Part shown: one piece after another, positions 17,035 through 27,449 of the stretch
How the letters are laid out: each line of letters starts with the position of its first letter
Numbering within the stretch: the stretch's first letter is position 1
Assembly: GCA_028280885.1 (NCBI GenBank)
Contig: JANQKY010000016.1
Coordinates: 62,001-126,000 of the forward strand
Reading direction: 5' to 3'
DNA length: 64,000 nucleotides
Source: Tepidamorphus sp.
Lineage (GTDB): Bacteria; Pseudomonadota; Alphaproteobacteria; Rhizobiales; Tepidamorphaceae
The notes under the pieces: model-generated
The model's database searches: none
The model's input: only the letters and a program-made list of their open reading frames with translations
Told to the model about the DNA's origin: nothing
Program-made: the position numbers and the translations under genes

Positions 17035-17883
17035 ATGACCATCAAAGACCGCATCGAGCGCGCCGCCCCCGATCTCACCGCCAGCGAACGCAAGCTCGCC
17101 GCCGCGCTGCTGGCCGACTACCCTTACGCCGGGCTGGTGGCGATCCAGGAACTGGCCAGGCGGGCGGAGACGTCGGCGCCGTCGATCACCCGCTTCGTGG
17201 CCAAGCTGGGCCTGAGCGGCTATCAGGAATTCCAGCGCGGATTGCTTCTTGAGCTGAAGGAGGGGGAGACCTCGCCGGTCGAGCTGCACGCGCGCAGCGG
17301 CCGGTCGGCGGGCGGTTATCTGTCCGACTTCATCGACCGGGCGGCCGGGCTGATGGCCGATTCGGCCAAGGCGATCACCGAGGATCAGTTCGCCCGCATC
17401 TGCAAGCTGCTCTCCGAACCGCAGCGCAGCGTCTATGCGATCGGCGGCCGGATCAGCAACACGATCGCCTTCCACATGACCTTCCATCTGCGCCAGATGC
17501 GCAAGGACGTGTTTCACCTGCCCGGCGACATGGAGACCTGGCCGGAATATCTTCTGCGCATGCGCTCCGGCGACGTGCTGTTCGTCGTCGATTTCCGCCG
17601 CTATCAGCACGGTCTGGAGCGGCTGTGCCGGAAGGCCGCGCAGGATCGCGGCGTGCGGATCGTGCTGATGACCGACAAATGGCTGTCGCCGATCGCCAGA
17701 AACGCCTCCGAGGTGCTGGCCGTCCCGATCGAGAGCGGCACGCTTTGGGACACCTATTCCTCCGCGCTTGCCGTGACCGAGGCGATCGTCACGCGGATCG
17801 CCGAGGACAACTGGGACCAGACCCGCGCGCGCATCAAGGCCTGGGACGACGTGCGGTTCAGCGATCAGGACAGTGTGAAGTAG
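17035..17883 (+). CDS. MurR/RpiR-family transcriptional regulator
   Basis: A 282-residue regulator. Residues about 1-80 are the HTH_6 domain (LTASERKLAAALLADYP, then the recognition segment TSAPSITRFVAKLGLSGYQEF). Residues about 125-260 are a SIS sugar-phosphate-binding domain (SVYAIGGRISNTIA, DVLFVVDFRRYQ). The family senses phosphorylated sugars or sugar acids. It stands convergent to the apionate lactonase-like gene and its carbohydrate transporter, which it may control. Confidence 0.9.
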   Translation: MTIKDRIERAAPDLTASERKLAAALLADYPYAGLVAIQELARRAETSAPSITRFVAKLGLSGYQEFQRGLLLELKEGETSPVELHARSGRSAGGYLSDFIDRAAGLMADSAKAITEDQFARICKLLSEPQRSVYAIGGRISNTIAFHMTFHLRQMRKDVFHLPGDMETWPEYLLRMRSGDVLFVVDFRRYQHGLERLCRKAAQDRGVRIVLMTDKWLSPIARNASEVLAVPIESGTLWDTYSSALAVTEAIVTRIAEDNWDQTRARIKAWDDVRFSDQDSVK

Positions 17884-17893
17884 GGCGCCACGC

Positions 17894-19861
17894 CTAAACG
17901 GTCAGCACCGCGATCGCATAGGGCGCCAATTCGACGACAGGTCCGGTCTGATCGCGCCGCAGCGGAGTGGCCGGATCCCGGCAGAAGGCCTCGAAGGATG
18001 TCTCGTCGAGGATGGCGCAGCCGGTGACCGATCCAAAGCCTTCGATCCGCACCGGTTGCGGCGTGCCCGTCAGGTTGCTGAGCACCAGCGTCCGCGTGCC
18101 GCCGTGCTCGACTGCGAGCGCCTGGACGTCGCGTGGCCCGGTCGTATCCGTGCGCATCACCCGGCCGTTCTTCAAAGCCGCGTGGGTTCTGAGCGGAAAC
18201 AGGCTCGGCATCGCGGCCGCGCCGGCGTCGTCGAACCAGGGCTGGGCGTGGTCCTGCGGGCTGTAGACGACGCCTGAGGGACCCGCGACGGCGGCAAGCG
18301 TGACCGCCTCGAGGCCGGCGCGGGCGGCATGGGCGAGATAGCCGGAATACCAGGCCGCTCCCAGAAGGCCGCGGTCGCGCGGGTCGACGCGGTTCATCGC
18401 CTGGCGGATGTTGTCGGGGTTTTCCGCCGGCACCGCGCCGTAAGGGTTATCGCGCATGGAGACGGCGGCCGGGAAGATCCAATAGGGTTTGCCGCCGGCG
18501 AAGGCGCGCACGGTGGTGAAGATCGAGGGCAGGGCCTCTAGCGTCTCCGTCACCGAGATATCGTCGCCGGCATGGACGATCGGACAGCCGGAATGGCAGA
18601 TGAAGTCGAGCGCTTCGGCGGGCGGGCGCTTGCGGTTCAGTTCGGTGAAATAGCTGAACATGCCGCCGCCGACGCTGGCGTTGGGAAAGGCTGCGCGGGC
18701 CTCGGCGAACAGGTCCTGCCAGGACGGGGCGGGCGGGAAGATCGAACCGGGCAGGGTGCATTTCAGGTCGGAGGCCGGCGAGACCGCGACGCGGGCGAAG
18801 GTAACGCCGTCGGCGGCGTCGCGGATCAGCGCCATGTCGTGCTTGAGGATATCGGGATCGGCGGTCGGATCGCCGTCCGCATCGAGGCAGGGAACGATCG
18901 CCTCCAGCACCAGTTCGGCGCCGAGCGCCTTGCCCAGGTCGCCGAAGCGGCGCATGTCGGCTGCGCCGTGGCCTTTGCGCGGGTCGAACCCGCAGACGAG
19001 GTAGTCCGCGCCTACGGAGCGCAGCAGGTCGGCGCGGTCGAGGGCGGCCTGCGCGTGTTCGGCGGGAACGGCGAGGCCGATGCGCGGCATCGTCGCGATC
19101 GTCTCGTCGGCGACGGTCACGACGACCGGGCCGGCGCCGGCCGCCGCGCCGGCGGAGGCCGCGCCCGCAAGCGTCAGCGTCACGCTTTGCGTCGTCGTCT
19201 CGCCCCTGGCGATCGTATAGGGCCAGGGCTTGGCGAGCGGCCGCACATAGGTCTTGTAGGAGGCGTCCATCCAGTTGCGGTGGTCCTCCATCTCGAAGGC
19301 ATCGCCCTCCATCCGGCAGGATAGCGTCAGACCGGGCGCGATCTCGTGGCTGAGCGCCCTTATGTCCTGGAACGGACAGGCCGGATCGACCTGTTCGGGA
19401 AAGCGGCTTTCGACGATCCTCCCGTCGGTGTGTTCGACGGTGACCGGCTCCCCGACGACGCCGGCCAGCGCATGCAGGACGACGAAGCCGGTACGGTTGG
19501 TGACGAAGTCGGTGAGCGCCTCGCCCTCGGCCGAGAAGGTCAGGCTGCCGTCGGCGCGGCCCTCGATGCGGGCGGCGTAGCGGAAGCTCTGTTCATCATC
19601 GCGGCAGACCGCGTCATAGGTGACCGTGAAACCGTCGTCGCTCTGGGCGATGTCGAGGTTGGAGATCTCCGGATTGTAGGTGCCCCAGTTCTTGTCGCGC
19701 ACCAGGAAGGCGATGCCGCGCAGGGCCTCGGTCCCGCCGATTGTGATGTAGCGCAGGTTGCCGGCGTCCAGGCTTGCCTCCAGCATGCCGGCCTTCAGCG
19801 GTGTCATCGCGCCGACCGGCTCTTCCGTTCCAAACAGCATGATCGAAGGCGAGGGATGCAT
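17894..19861 (-). CDS. D-apionate lactonase-like protein
   Basis: A 655-residue soluble protein without a signal peptide. The start LFGTEEPVG, LRYITIGGTEALRGIAFLVRD and NWGTYNPEISNL resemble what I recall of ApnL, which opens the lactone of D-apionate in D-apiose breakdown. A middle region (GLAVPAEHAQAALDRADLLRS, HGAADMRRFGDLG) looks TIM-barrel-like. A good AAGGAG site precedes the ATG. It is the last gene behind a carbohydrate ABC transporter on the same strand. The rest of the known apionate route (oxidoisomerase, kinase, RuBisCO-like enzyme) is not in the window, so a different sugar lactone is possible. Confidence 0.55.
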   Translation of the reverse strand: MHPSPSIMLFGTEEPVGAMTPLKAGMLEASLDAGNLRYITIGGTEALRGIAFLVRDKNWGTYNPEISNLDIAQSDDGFTVTYDAVCRDDEQSFRYAARIEGRADGSLTFSAEGEALTDFVTNRTGFVVLHALAGVVGEPVTVEHTDGRIVESRFPEQVDPACPFQDIRALSHEIAPGLTLSCRMEGDAFEMEDHRNWMDASYKTYVRPLAKPWPYTIARGETTTQSVTLTLAGAASAGAAAGAGPVVVTVADETIATMPRIGLAVPAEHAQAALDRADLLRSVGADYLVCGFDPRKGHGAADMRRFGDLGKALGAELVLEAIVPCLDADGDPTADPDILKHDMALIRDAADGVTFARVAVSPASDLKCTLPGSIFPPAPSWQDLFAEARAAFPNASVGGGMFSYFTELNRKRPPAEALDFICHSGCPIVHAGDDISVTETLEALPSIFTTVRAFAGGKPYWIFPAAVSMRDNPYGAVPAENPDNIRQAMNRVDPRDRGLLGAAWYSGYLAHAARAGLEAVTLAAVAGPSGVVYSPQDHAQPWFDDAGAAAMPSLFPLRTHAALKNGRVMRTDTTGPRDVQALAVEHGGTRTLVLSNLTGTPQPVRIEGFGSVTGCAILDETSFEAFCRDPATPLRRDQTGPVVELAPYAIAVLTV

Positions 19862-19893
19862 GGCGGAAGCTCCTTATGTTGGCGTGCAGGCGG

Positions 19894-21021
<1,128 letters not shown>

Positions 21022-21024
21022 CGC

Positions 21025-21849
21025 CTACCCCTTGACCGCGCCCAGAGAAATGCCGCGCACCAGGAAGCGCTGCAACAGGGCGACCGCGATAAAGATCGGC
21101 ACCGTGCCGAGCATGCTCATCGCGGCGATCTTCGCCCAGAAATTCGATTGCCCGCCGAAGTAATGGGTGACCTGGACCGGGAAGGTGGTGACCTCCGAGC
21201 GGGTCAGCACGAGCGCGAAGATGAACTCGTTCCAGGCGAAGACGAAGGTGAAGACGGCGGTCGCGAACAGTCCGCCACGAGCCATCGGCAGCACCACCTT
21301 CCAGAACACCTGCCAGCGGGTGCAGCCGTCGACCAGGGCGGATTCCTCAAGCTCCAGCGGAATGTCCTGGATGTAACCGCGCATCATCCAGATGACGTAG
21401 GGCAGGTTGAAGGCGGTGTAGAGGACGATCAGGCCGATATAGGTGTCGACCCAGCCGAGCCGGACATAGAGCAGGAAGACCGGGAAGACGATGACGATCG
21501 GCGGGATCATCCGGTTGGAGATGATCCAGTCGGAGAAGAGGTTGCCGCCGGTGCGGAAGCGGGCGATCGAATAGGCGCACATGGTGCCGAGCAGCATGGC
21601 GCAGACGGTCGAGACGCTGGCGATGACGAGGCTGTTCCAGATGGTGACGACGTCGCCGTCCTTGAACAGGACCGCGTAGTTGGCGAACTGGATCTGCTCC
21701 GGCCACCAGGCGGGCGGGCTTGCGAAGATCTCGTCGGGCGTCTTGAAGGAGATCGAGGCGAGCCAGTAGATCGGGAACAGGAAGACGATCGTCACGGCGA
21801 CCGCCGCGACGTAGCGCAGGGCAAGCCCGGTTCCCTTGTCTGCCCTCAT
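21025..21849 (-). CDS. Carbohydrate ABC transporter permease, MalG type
   Basis: A 274-residue inner-membrane protein with six helices. The CUT1 permease EAA loop reads ELEESALVDGCTRWQVFWKVVLPMA, and an N-terminal hydrophobic run with FPIYWLASISFK is typical. I chose the ATG at 21849, overlapping the MalF-type stop as ATGA; the longer open frame only shadows that neighbour. Confidence 0.92.
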   Translation of the reverse strand: MRADKGTGLALRYVAAVAVTIVFLFPIYWLASISFKTPDEIFASPPAWWPEQIQFANYAVLFKDGDVVTIWNSLVIASVSTVCAMLLGTMCAYSIARFRTGGNLFSDWIISNRMIPPIVIVFPVFLLYVRLGWVDTYIGLIVLYTAFNLPYVIWMMRGYIQDIPLELEESALVDGCTRWQVFWKVVLPMARGGLFATAVFTFVFAWNEFIFALVLTRSEVTTFPVQVTHYFGGQSNFWAKIAAMSMLGTVPIFIAVALLQRFLVRGISLGAVKG

Positions 21850-22757
21850 CGGTCGATCTCCAGACGGCGCAGCACCAGCGTGATCGAGACCGCCAGGATG
21901 ACGATCACGACGAAGGCCATGGCGGCGGTATAGCTCGTCTCGAACTGCTGGAAGCCGGCGACATAGGCGTAGATCGAGATCGTCTCGGTGCTGGTGCCCG
22001 GCCCGCCGCGGGTCAGCGCCCAGACGACATCGAACAGCCGGAACAGGTCGAGCGCCCGGATCAGCACGGCAATCGCCATCACCGGCCAGATCGCCGGCAG
22101 CACGATCAGCCGGAAGGTGCGCAGGAAGGAGGCGCCGTCCAGTTCGGCGGCCTCGGTCTGGCTCTTGTCGACATTGGACAGTGCCGCCAGCAGCAGCAGG
22201 AACATGAACGGCGTCCACTGCCAGATCTCGGCGATCAGGATCGCCGGATAGACGAAATTAGGATCGACGAGCCAGATGATCGGCACCGGCTCGCCGGCGA
22301 ACCAGCCGAGGATCTGGTTGATCGGCCCGAACTGATTGTCGAACAGAAGGCGCCAGGTGGCGCCCGCGATGATCGGCGAGGTGACGACCGGCAGCACCAG
22401 GAGGGCGACGAAGATCTGCCGGCCGGGCAGGCGTTCCAGGAACAGATAGGCCATCGCCAGGCCAAGCAGCAGTTCGGCGGGCAGGGCGACGGCGACGAAG
22501 ATGAAGGTGTGCAGAAGCGATTCCCAGAACCGGGCGTCCTCGAACAGGGCGCGATAGTGCATCAGCCCGTGGAACGAGGTGTCCTCGTCCATCATGGTGA
22601 GGTTCTGGAAGCTGATGATCAGGGTGTAGATCACCGGAAACAGGCCGATCAGCAGGATCACCAGCACGGCCGGGAAGATCATGTAATATTTGAAGTTCCG
22701 GTCGGCCAGCCGGCCTGGCGCGAGCGCCACCGCGGATCCGCCCCCGCCGCTCACCAT
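21846..22757 (-). CDS. Carbohydrate ABC transporter permease, MalF type
   Basis: A 303-residue inner-membrane protein of the CUT1 family. The EAA loop reads QTEAAELDGASFLRTFRLIVLP, and VIYTLIISFQNL marks the first helix. It is separated from the binding-protein gene upstream by 108 bases that contain a perfect hairpin. Confidence 0.92.
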   Translation of the reverse strand: MVSGGGGSAVALAPGRLADRNFKYYMIFPAVLVILLIGLFPVIYTLIISFQNLTMMDEDTSFHGLMHYRALFEDARFWESLLHTFIFVAVALPAELLLGLAMAYLFLERLPGRQIFVALLVLPVVTSPIIAGATWRLLFDNQFGPINQILGWFAGEPVPIIWLVDPNFVYPAILIAEIWQWTPFMFLLLLAALSNVDKSQTEAAELDGASFLRTFRLIVLPAIWPVMAIAVLIRALDLFRLFDVVWALTRGGPGTSTETISIYAYVAGFQQFETSYTAAMAFVVIVILAVSITLVLRRLEIDR

Positions 22758-22830
22758 GATCCCCCGGTCGTTAGCGCGGTTGAAGCCCGACGCACCGCAT
22801 CACCCCGTTTCGGTCTTTACGCTAGGAAGC

Positions 22831-22854
22831 GGTCGCCGGCGCGGGCCGGCGACC
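22831..22854 (-). terminator. Perfect hairpin between binding-protein and permease genes
   Basis: GGTCGCCGGC (22831-22840) and GCCGGCGACC (22845-22854) form a perfect 10-base stem with a GCGG loop. No T-run follows on the minus strand. It sits 11 bases after the binding-protein stop, as in the second HAAT operon, and likely acts as a differential-expression hairpin. Confidence 0.6.
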
Positions 22855-22865
22855 GGTATTGGCTA

Positions 22866-24311
22866 TCAGGACGGATAGGCGTTCGGCTTGGAGGCCCAGG
22901 CGGTATAGGCCGCCTTCTGCTTGTCGACGCCGATCTTGTCCGTGATCCCGTCCCAGGTCGCGGCGGTGTCATTCAGGATCGCCTGCGGGTCGTCGCCGCC
23001 CCACAGCCGCGAAATGCCCTGCCTCAGCGCCTCCTCGTAGCGGTCGGTCTGGATCAGCGACAGGTCGAGCAGGCCGTTGATGGCGCCGGCCTTCAGGGCT
23101 GCGAGATATTCCGGCGCCTCCGGCCATTTCGCCTTGTATTCGGGCGACTCGAAATGGCCGTCGCGGAACGGGTCGCGCAGGGCGTAGGGAAGCTGCACGC
23201 GCTGGAGACTCGTCTCTTCGGAGTTCAGCCATTGGATGAACAGATAGGCCGCTTCCTTCTGTTTCGACGAGGCCGAGATCGACAGGGCGAAGCCCGCGGC
23301 AAGCTGCGGATGGCCGCCCGGCGGCATCGAATAGCCGACCTTTCCGGCGATCTGCGATTTCGGCACCCAGGATAGCGCCTCCTCGTCGGTGCCGTAGCCC
23401 GCGCCCCAGCGGCCATAGGGCGGCCAGGAGATGGTCATGGCGGAATCGCCCTTCAGGAAGGCGGCGAGGTTTTCAACGAAGCCCCAGGTCTGGACGCCGG
23501 CCGGCATCCATTCGTTTTCCGCAAGCCAGTCGTTGAAGACCTTCAGGCCGGCATCCGAATTGATCGTCGCCTTCATGGTGTCGGCATCGAAGAACCGGCC
23601 GCCCTCGTTGCGGAAGCGCTCCTGGAACATGAACTGCGCATAGGGCGCGTCGCGGAAGAAGGTCGCGCCATAGGGCTTGTTGTCGGTGAAGTCGGAGATG
23701 AAGGAGCCGACATCGTCGAATTCCTTCCAGGTCGCCGGCGGCACGGGCAGGTCGTAGCCGTGCTTCTCCTTGAAGGCGGCCTGGATCTTCGGATCGCTCA
23801 GCACGTCCTTGCGGTAGTACATGATGAAGACGTCGCCGTCGTCGGGGAAGCCGTAGATCTTGCCGTCGACGGTCATCTGGTTGTCGCGGTAGACCGGCGC
23901 GATGGTCTGCAGCTGGTCGCGATAGCCGTATTTGTCGACCATGGCGTCGAGCGGCTCCAGCGCGCCGGCGCGGACGAGATCGGGCATCCAGGCGGGGATC
24001 ACGTTGAGGGCGTCATAGGCGCCCGTGCCGGCCCGATGCTCCTGCAGGATCTTGGTGAACATTTCCGCCGTCGGCACCTCGATTACCTTGACCTTGATGC
24101 CGGTCTGCTCCTCCCACATGGGCCCGGAAAAATTCAGCGGATCGAGCGATTGCAGGCCGGCTTCCCAGACGATGCTGATCTCTGTGCCGGAATACTGCTT
24201 GGCCGCCTCCACGGCGGTCTTGGCGGCGTCGGCCCGCGCCATTCGCGGCAGGCCGAAGGCCGATGCACCGGCAAGCGCCGATGCCGATACCAGGAATTTC
24301 CGTCTGTCCAT
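22866..24311 (-). CDS. Carbohydrate ABC transporter substrate-binding protein
   Basis: A 481-residue exported protein. The leader starts MDRRKFLVSASALAG and ends near ARADA; the RRKFL pattern marks a Tat signal, so it may be exported folded. The mature part follows the SBP_bac_1 pattern (ISIVWEAGLQSLDPLN, YRKDVLSDPKIQAAF, FLKGDSAMTISWPPYG). A strong GGGAGGACT site precedes the ATG. It is the first gene of the transporter set and probably binds a sugar or sugar acid. Confidence 0.9.
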   Translation of the reverse strand: MDRRKFLVSASALAGASAFGLPRMARADAAKTAVEAAKQYSGTEISIVWEAGLQSLDPLNFSGPMWEEQTGIKVKVIEVPTAEMFTKILQEHRAGTGAYDALNVIPAWMPDLVRAGALEPLDAMVDKYGYRDQLQTIAPVYRDNQMTVDGKIYGFPDDGDVFIMYYRKDVLSDPKIQAAFKEKHGYDLPVPPATWKEFDDVGSFISDFTDNKPYGATFFRDAPYAQFMFQERFRNEGGRFFDADTMKATINSDAGLKVFNDWLAENEWMPAGVQTWGFVENLAAFLKGDSAMTISWPPYGRWGAGYGTDEEALSWVPKSQIAGKVGYSMPPGGHPQLAAGFALSISASSKQKEAAYLFIQWLNSEETSLQRVQLPYALRDPFRDGHFESPEYKAKWPEAPEYLAALKAGAINGLLDLSLIQTDRYEEALRQGISRLWGGDDPQAILNDTAATWDGITDKIGVDKQKAAYTAWASKPNAYPS

Positions 24312-24443
24312 TTGTAGTCCTCCCTTGTCGCCGACCGGTGCGAACCGTCAGGTTGGATCCGCCCGGCCCGGATTGTGGGTCATGTCGCCGGTTTGGCCTG
24401 CGGCGACGGTCTGTTGTTGTTTTTGTTCAAGCAAATTGATGTT

Positions 24444-25490
24444 TTAAGCGAATTGACTGGCAAACCCCTCAAGTCTCGCCCGCCAGCGCGGGTCGTCCTG
24501 AATGGCGCGGTTGACGATGCCGCGCGGCACTTCGCCCTTCATCAGCGACAGGACGGCGGTGATGTCGGCGGCGCCGTTGCCGGCGAAGCATTCATCCGTC
24601 CAGCAGATCGAGTGCGGCGTGACGATGACGTTGTCGAGCGCCAGGATCGGCTCGTCGGCCGGGCAGGGCTCGGCCTCGAAGACGTCGAGGCCGGCGCCGG
24701 CGATCGTGCCGTCGGTGAGGGCGGTGTACAGCGCCCGTTGGTCGACGACCGGGCCGCGCGCGGTGTTGATCAGATAGGCGGTCGGCTTCATCAGCCTGAG
24801 CCGCTCGGCATTGACGAGATGCCGGGTCTCCTCCGACAGCGGCACGCTGACCGACAGGAAATCCGACCGCCGGAACACGTCCTCCATCGAGACCAGTTCG
24901 ACGCCCAGGTCTTCGGCAGTGCCGGGGTCGACAAAGGGATCGTGGGCGATGAAGCGCATGCCGAAGGGGGCGGCCAGGCGCAGCACCTCGGCGCCGATAT
25001 TGCCAAGGCCGAGCTGGCCGAGCGTCTTGCCGACAAGGCCCTCGCCCATGAAATCGGCCCGCTTGGCCCAGCCGTCCGGGCCTTCCCGGCAGATCCGGTC
25101 CTTGATCATGAGTTTCTGGGACAGCGCCAGGATGTAGGTCAGCACGGAAACGGCGACCGGCCGCCGGACCCCGTCCGGTGTGATGATCACCGAAATGCCG
25201 TTGTCACTGCAGGCTTCCAGGTCGACATTGTCGTAGCCGACGCCGAAGCGGGCGACGGCTGCGAGCGTGTCTCCAGGGGGGATGGAAGCGCGCGTGAATT
25301 TCGGCACGAGCAGGATGAGGGCGTGGCAACCCTCCAGTCCGGCGGCCGGTATGACACCGTCGACGGGGTCGACCCACACGACCTCGATGCGAGGATCGGT
25401 CGTCAACGGCGTCAGATCGAAGCTTGGATAGGTCGGCGATCCGTCGGCCTTGCGAAAGTCACCGGACAGGGCGACGCGGAACCGCGACAT
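24444..25490 (-). CDS. D-2-hydroxyacid dehydrogenase, C-terminal-binding-protein type
   Basis: A 348-residue NAD-dependent oxidoreductase. It has the Rossmann loop GLGNIGAEVLRLAAPFG, then NTARGPVVDQRAL (the Arg) and DVFEAEP (the Glu), and ends with TPHSICWTD, where His is the catalytic acid/base. A GGAGG site lies over the end of the aldolase gene 9 bases upstream, so the two are one operon. It may oxidise or reduce a 2-hydroxy acid related to the aldolase product. Neither the substrate nor the direction is visible. Confidence 0.88.
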   Translation of the reverse strand: MSRFRVALSGDFRKADGSPTYPSFDLTPLTTDPRIEVVWVDPVDGVIPAAGLEGCHALILLVPKFTRASIPPGDTLAAVARFGVGYDNVDLEACSDNGISVIITPDGVRRPVAVSVLTYILALSQKLMIKDRICREGPDGWAKRADFMGEGLVGKTLGQLGLGNIGAEVLRLAAPFGMRFIAHDPFVDPGTAEDLGVELVSMEDVFRRSDFLSVSVPLSEETRHLVNAERLRLMKPTAYLINTARGPVVDQRALYTALTDGTIAGAGLDVFEAEPCPADEPILALDNVIVTPHSICWTDECFAGNGAADITAVLSLMKGEVPRGIVNRAIQDDPRWRARLEGFASQFA

Positions 25491-25499
25491 GGCCGCCTC

Positions 25500-26441
25500 C
25501 TATTTCGCCTTGTTGCTTCGGGTGGGGCTGCGTTTGGCGGACGACTTCTTCGGTTTCCTAGCCACCGCCTTGCTGGCCGCGGCTGACTTTGCGGCAATCG
25601 TCTTGGTCGGACCTTTCCTGGCAGGCGCTTTCTTCGTCGGCGCCCGCTTCGGTCCGGCCATCCCGCGACCGCAGCCGGCGCGGATTTCCTTCACGGCGTC
25701 GGTGAGCGCTGCCTGCAGCAGCCAGACGTCGCCGGAATAGCAGATGAAGTCGAAGCCGTCCTGGAACAGCGCGACGCCGGAGGCGGTGTCGGGCACCAGC
25801 CGGCCGACCGCCTTGCCGTGCTTGCGGCCGGCGGCGATGGTGCGGGCGATCGCGTCGGTGAACTTCGGATGATCGAAGTTGCCCGGGATGCCGAGCGAGC
25901 AGGACAGGTCGAAATGGCCGACCCAGAGGCAGTCGACGCCGTCGGTCGCGGCGATTTCGTCGGCGTTCTCGACGCCCTCGGCGGTTTCGATCTGGGCGAA
26001 CAGGGTCGAGCGCGCGTTCGCCGCCGCGAGCTTCTTCATGACGTCGCCGGCAAGGTAGTTGTCATGGGCGATGCCGAGCGCGACGCCGCGATTTCCCTCA
26101 GGCGTGTATTTCATGCAGTCGAGGATGGCGCGGGCCTCGCCGGCATTGTTGACCATTGGCACCATCAGGCCTTCCGCGCCCATGTCGAGAGCGCGGGCAA
26201 TGTGATGGTATTCCTTCGAGGGGACCCGGACGATCGTGGGCAGCGCGGCGGCCTGAAAATAGCGGATCGCGTTCTTGATCGTCTCGTTGTGGAAGCCCGA
26301 GTGCTCGGTGTCGAACAGGACGAAGTCGCAGCCGGCATTCTTCAGGATGTGCCCGATGCCCGGCGTCGCGAATTCGACGATGAAATGCCCGACCTTGAGT
26401 TTGCGCGTGCCGCACAGGGCGCGCAGTGCCGCGTCTGCCAA
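25500..26441 (-). CDS. HpcH/HpaI-family aldolase with a basic, histone-like C-terminal tail
   Basis: A 313-residue protein. Residues 1-255 are a class II pyruvate aldolase domain: FVLFDTEHSGF, RVPSKEYHHIARALDMGAEG, FAQIETAEGVEN (metal ligand Glu) and LWVGHFDLSCSLG (metal ligand Asp). Residues 256-313 are an added tail with 13 Lys, 6 Arg and no acidic residue, rich in Ala, Pro, Ser and Thr, like the KxxA/PAKK repeats of bacterial H1-like proteins. The start is TTG behind GGAGG. Cleavage of a 2-keto-3-deoxy sugar acid is the likely reaction. The tail function is unknown. Confidence 0.85.
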   Translation of the reverse strand: MADAALRALCGTRKLKVGHFIVEFATPGIGHILKNAGCDFVLFDTEHSGFHNETIKNAIRYFQAAALPTIVRVPSKEYHHIARALDMGAEGLMVPMVNNAGEARAILDCMKYTPEGNRGVALGIAHDNYLAGDVMKKLAAANARSTLFAQIETAEGVENADEIAATDGVDCLWVGHFDLSCSLGIPGNFDHPKFTDAIARTIAAGRKHGKAVGRLVPDTASGVALFQDGFDFICYSGDVWLLQAALTDAVKEIRAGCGRGMAGPKRAPTKKAPARKGPTKTIAAKSAAASKAVARKPKKSSAKRSPTRSNKAK

Positions 26442-26496
26442 GGATGCCTCCCGTACGTCTTGTGAGAAGTCCGCCGGTCTTGCAGCCGGCTTGCCT

Positions 26497-26511
26497 ACTG
26501 GTAATACCAGT
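26497..26511. promoter_or_regulatory. Probable FadR-type operator before the aldolase operon
   Basis: ACTGGTA and TACCAGT flank one central A, a perfect 7-base dyad. It contains TGGT-N3-ACCA, the spacing bound by FadR-subfamily GntR proteins, and one such regulator is encoded next door. It lies 56 bases before the TTG start of the aldolase, a fitting place for repression. Confidence 0.65.
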
Positions 26512-26563
26512 TCAGGATGCCGGCTTTGTCAATAGGTGGTGCGACGGCAAATGTGCCGTTGGG

Positions 26564-27289
26564 TCATTTTTTCGGTGCGAGATGGGTACGGTGATAGAGG
26601 ACGTTGGCGCGCGTCAGGTGGTCGTGCATTGCCTTTGCGGCGCGCGCGGGGTCCTGCGCCTCGATCGCGTTGAGGATCTCGTCGTGCTCGTCGAGGGTGA
26701 GCTGCTCGCGACCGGGCATGCGGACGAGGTCGATATGGAAATCGGCGAGCCAGCGGAAGATCGCTTCGCTCAGCGCGGTATAGATCGGGTTGCCGCTGAC
26801 CGAGGCGATCTCGCGGTGGAACTCGGAATCGTAGTGCAGGAACTGGGTCATGTCGTTCCGGGCCGCCTCCTGCGCCTCCAGGATCTTTCGCATCCGCATG
26901 AGATCCGCGGCGGTTCTGCGGCGGGCGGCGGCCTCGGCCATGGCGGTGAAGAAGGCCAGCCGCGCTTCCTTCAGATGTTCCAGGCTTGCCGGCGAATTCG
27001 CCAGCAGGTGACGCATCGTGTCGCCGAACTGCTCCGCCATGCGGCCAAGCGACGGCTCGGCGACCCGGGCGCGATCGCCGTGGCGGATTTCGACCAGGCC
27101 CATGTTCTGCAGGCTCTGCATGGCTTCCCTGACGACCGGGCGGCCGACATCGAACATGCGCATCAACTCGCGCTCGGAGGGCAGCGGATCGCCGGGCGCG
27201 AACTTGTCGCTTTCCAGCAACGAGCGGATATGTTCGCGCACGCCATGGGCGCGCTTCGGCTTTTTGCGCTGCGGCATCTCAGAGGTCAT
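26564..27289 (-). CDS. GntR-family regulator, FadR subfamily
   Basis: A 241-residue regulator. The HTH region reads VREHIRSLLESDKFAPGD, LPSERELMRMFDVGRPVVREAMQSL and LVEIRHGDRARVAE. The C-terminal FCD domain contains DSEFHREIASVSGNPIY and a late HDHL. It is co-oriented with the aldolase and dehydrogenase genes. Direct repeats GGTCATAC at 27284-27291 and 27303-27310 lie across and just before its start. Another ATG four codons in is possible. Confidence 0.88.
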   Translation of the reverse strand: MTSEMPQRKKPKRAHGVREHIRSLLESDKFAPGDPLPSERELMRMFDVGRPVVREAMQSLQNMGLVEIRHGDRARVAEPSLGRMAEQFGDTMRHLLANSPASLEHLKEARLAFFTAMAEAAARRRTAADLMRMRKILEAQEAARNDMTQFLHYDSEFHREIASVSGNPIYTALSEAIFRWLADFHIDLVRMPGREQLTLDEHDEILNAIEAQDPARAAKAMHDHLTRANVLYHRTHLAPKK

Positions 27290-27310
27290 ACCAGTAATGA
27301 TGGGTCATAC
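27284..27310. promoter_or_regulatory. Direct repeat at the FadR-type regulator start
   Basis: GGTCATAC occurs at 27284-27291 and again at 27303-27310, 19 bases apart, over the start codon and leader of the regulator gene. CCAGT next to the first copy echoes the operator at 26497-26511. Possible autoregulatory site; weak evidence. Confidence 0.35.
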
Positions 27311-27449
27311 GACGGCCGGGCTCAAGGTCGGGCGTTTCTTTGCCTGTGTGGAGGGGAGGTTTGGCGGGAAGCGATGGTGAGGGCGGGTCGGTGCCCTCTC
27401 TCTTCGGCTGCCATTTCCGAACGTGCTCTGGCCTCCATGCCAGACCCGT

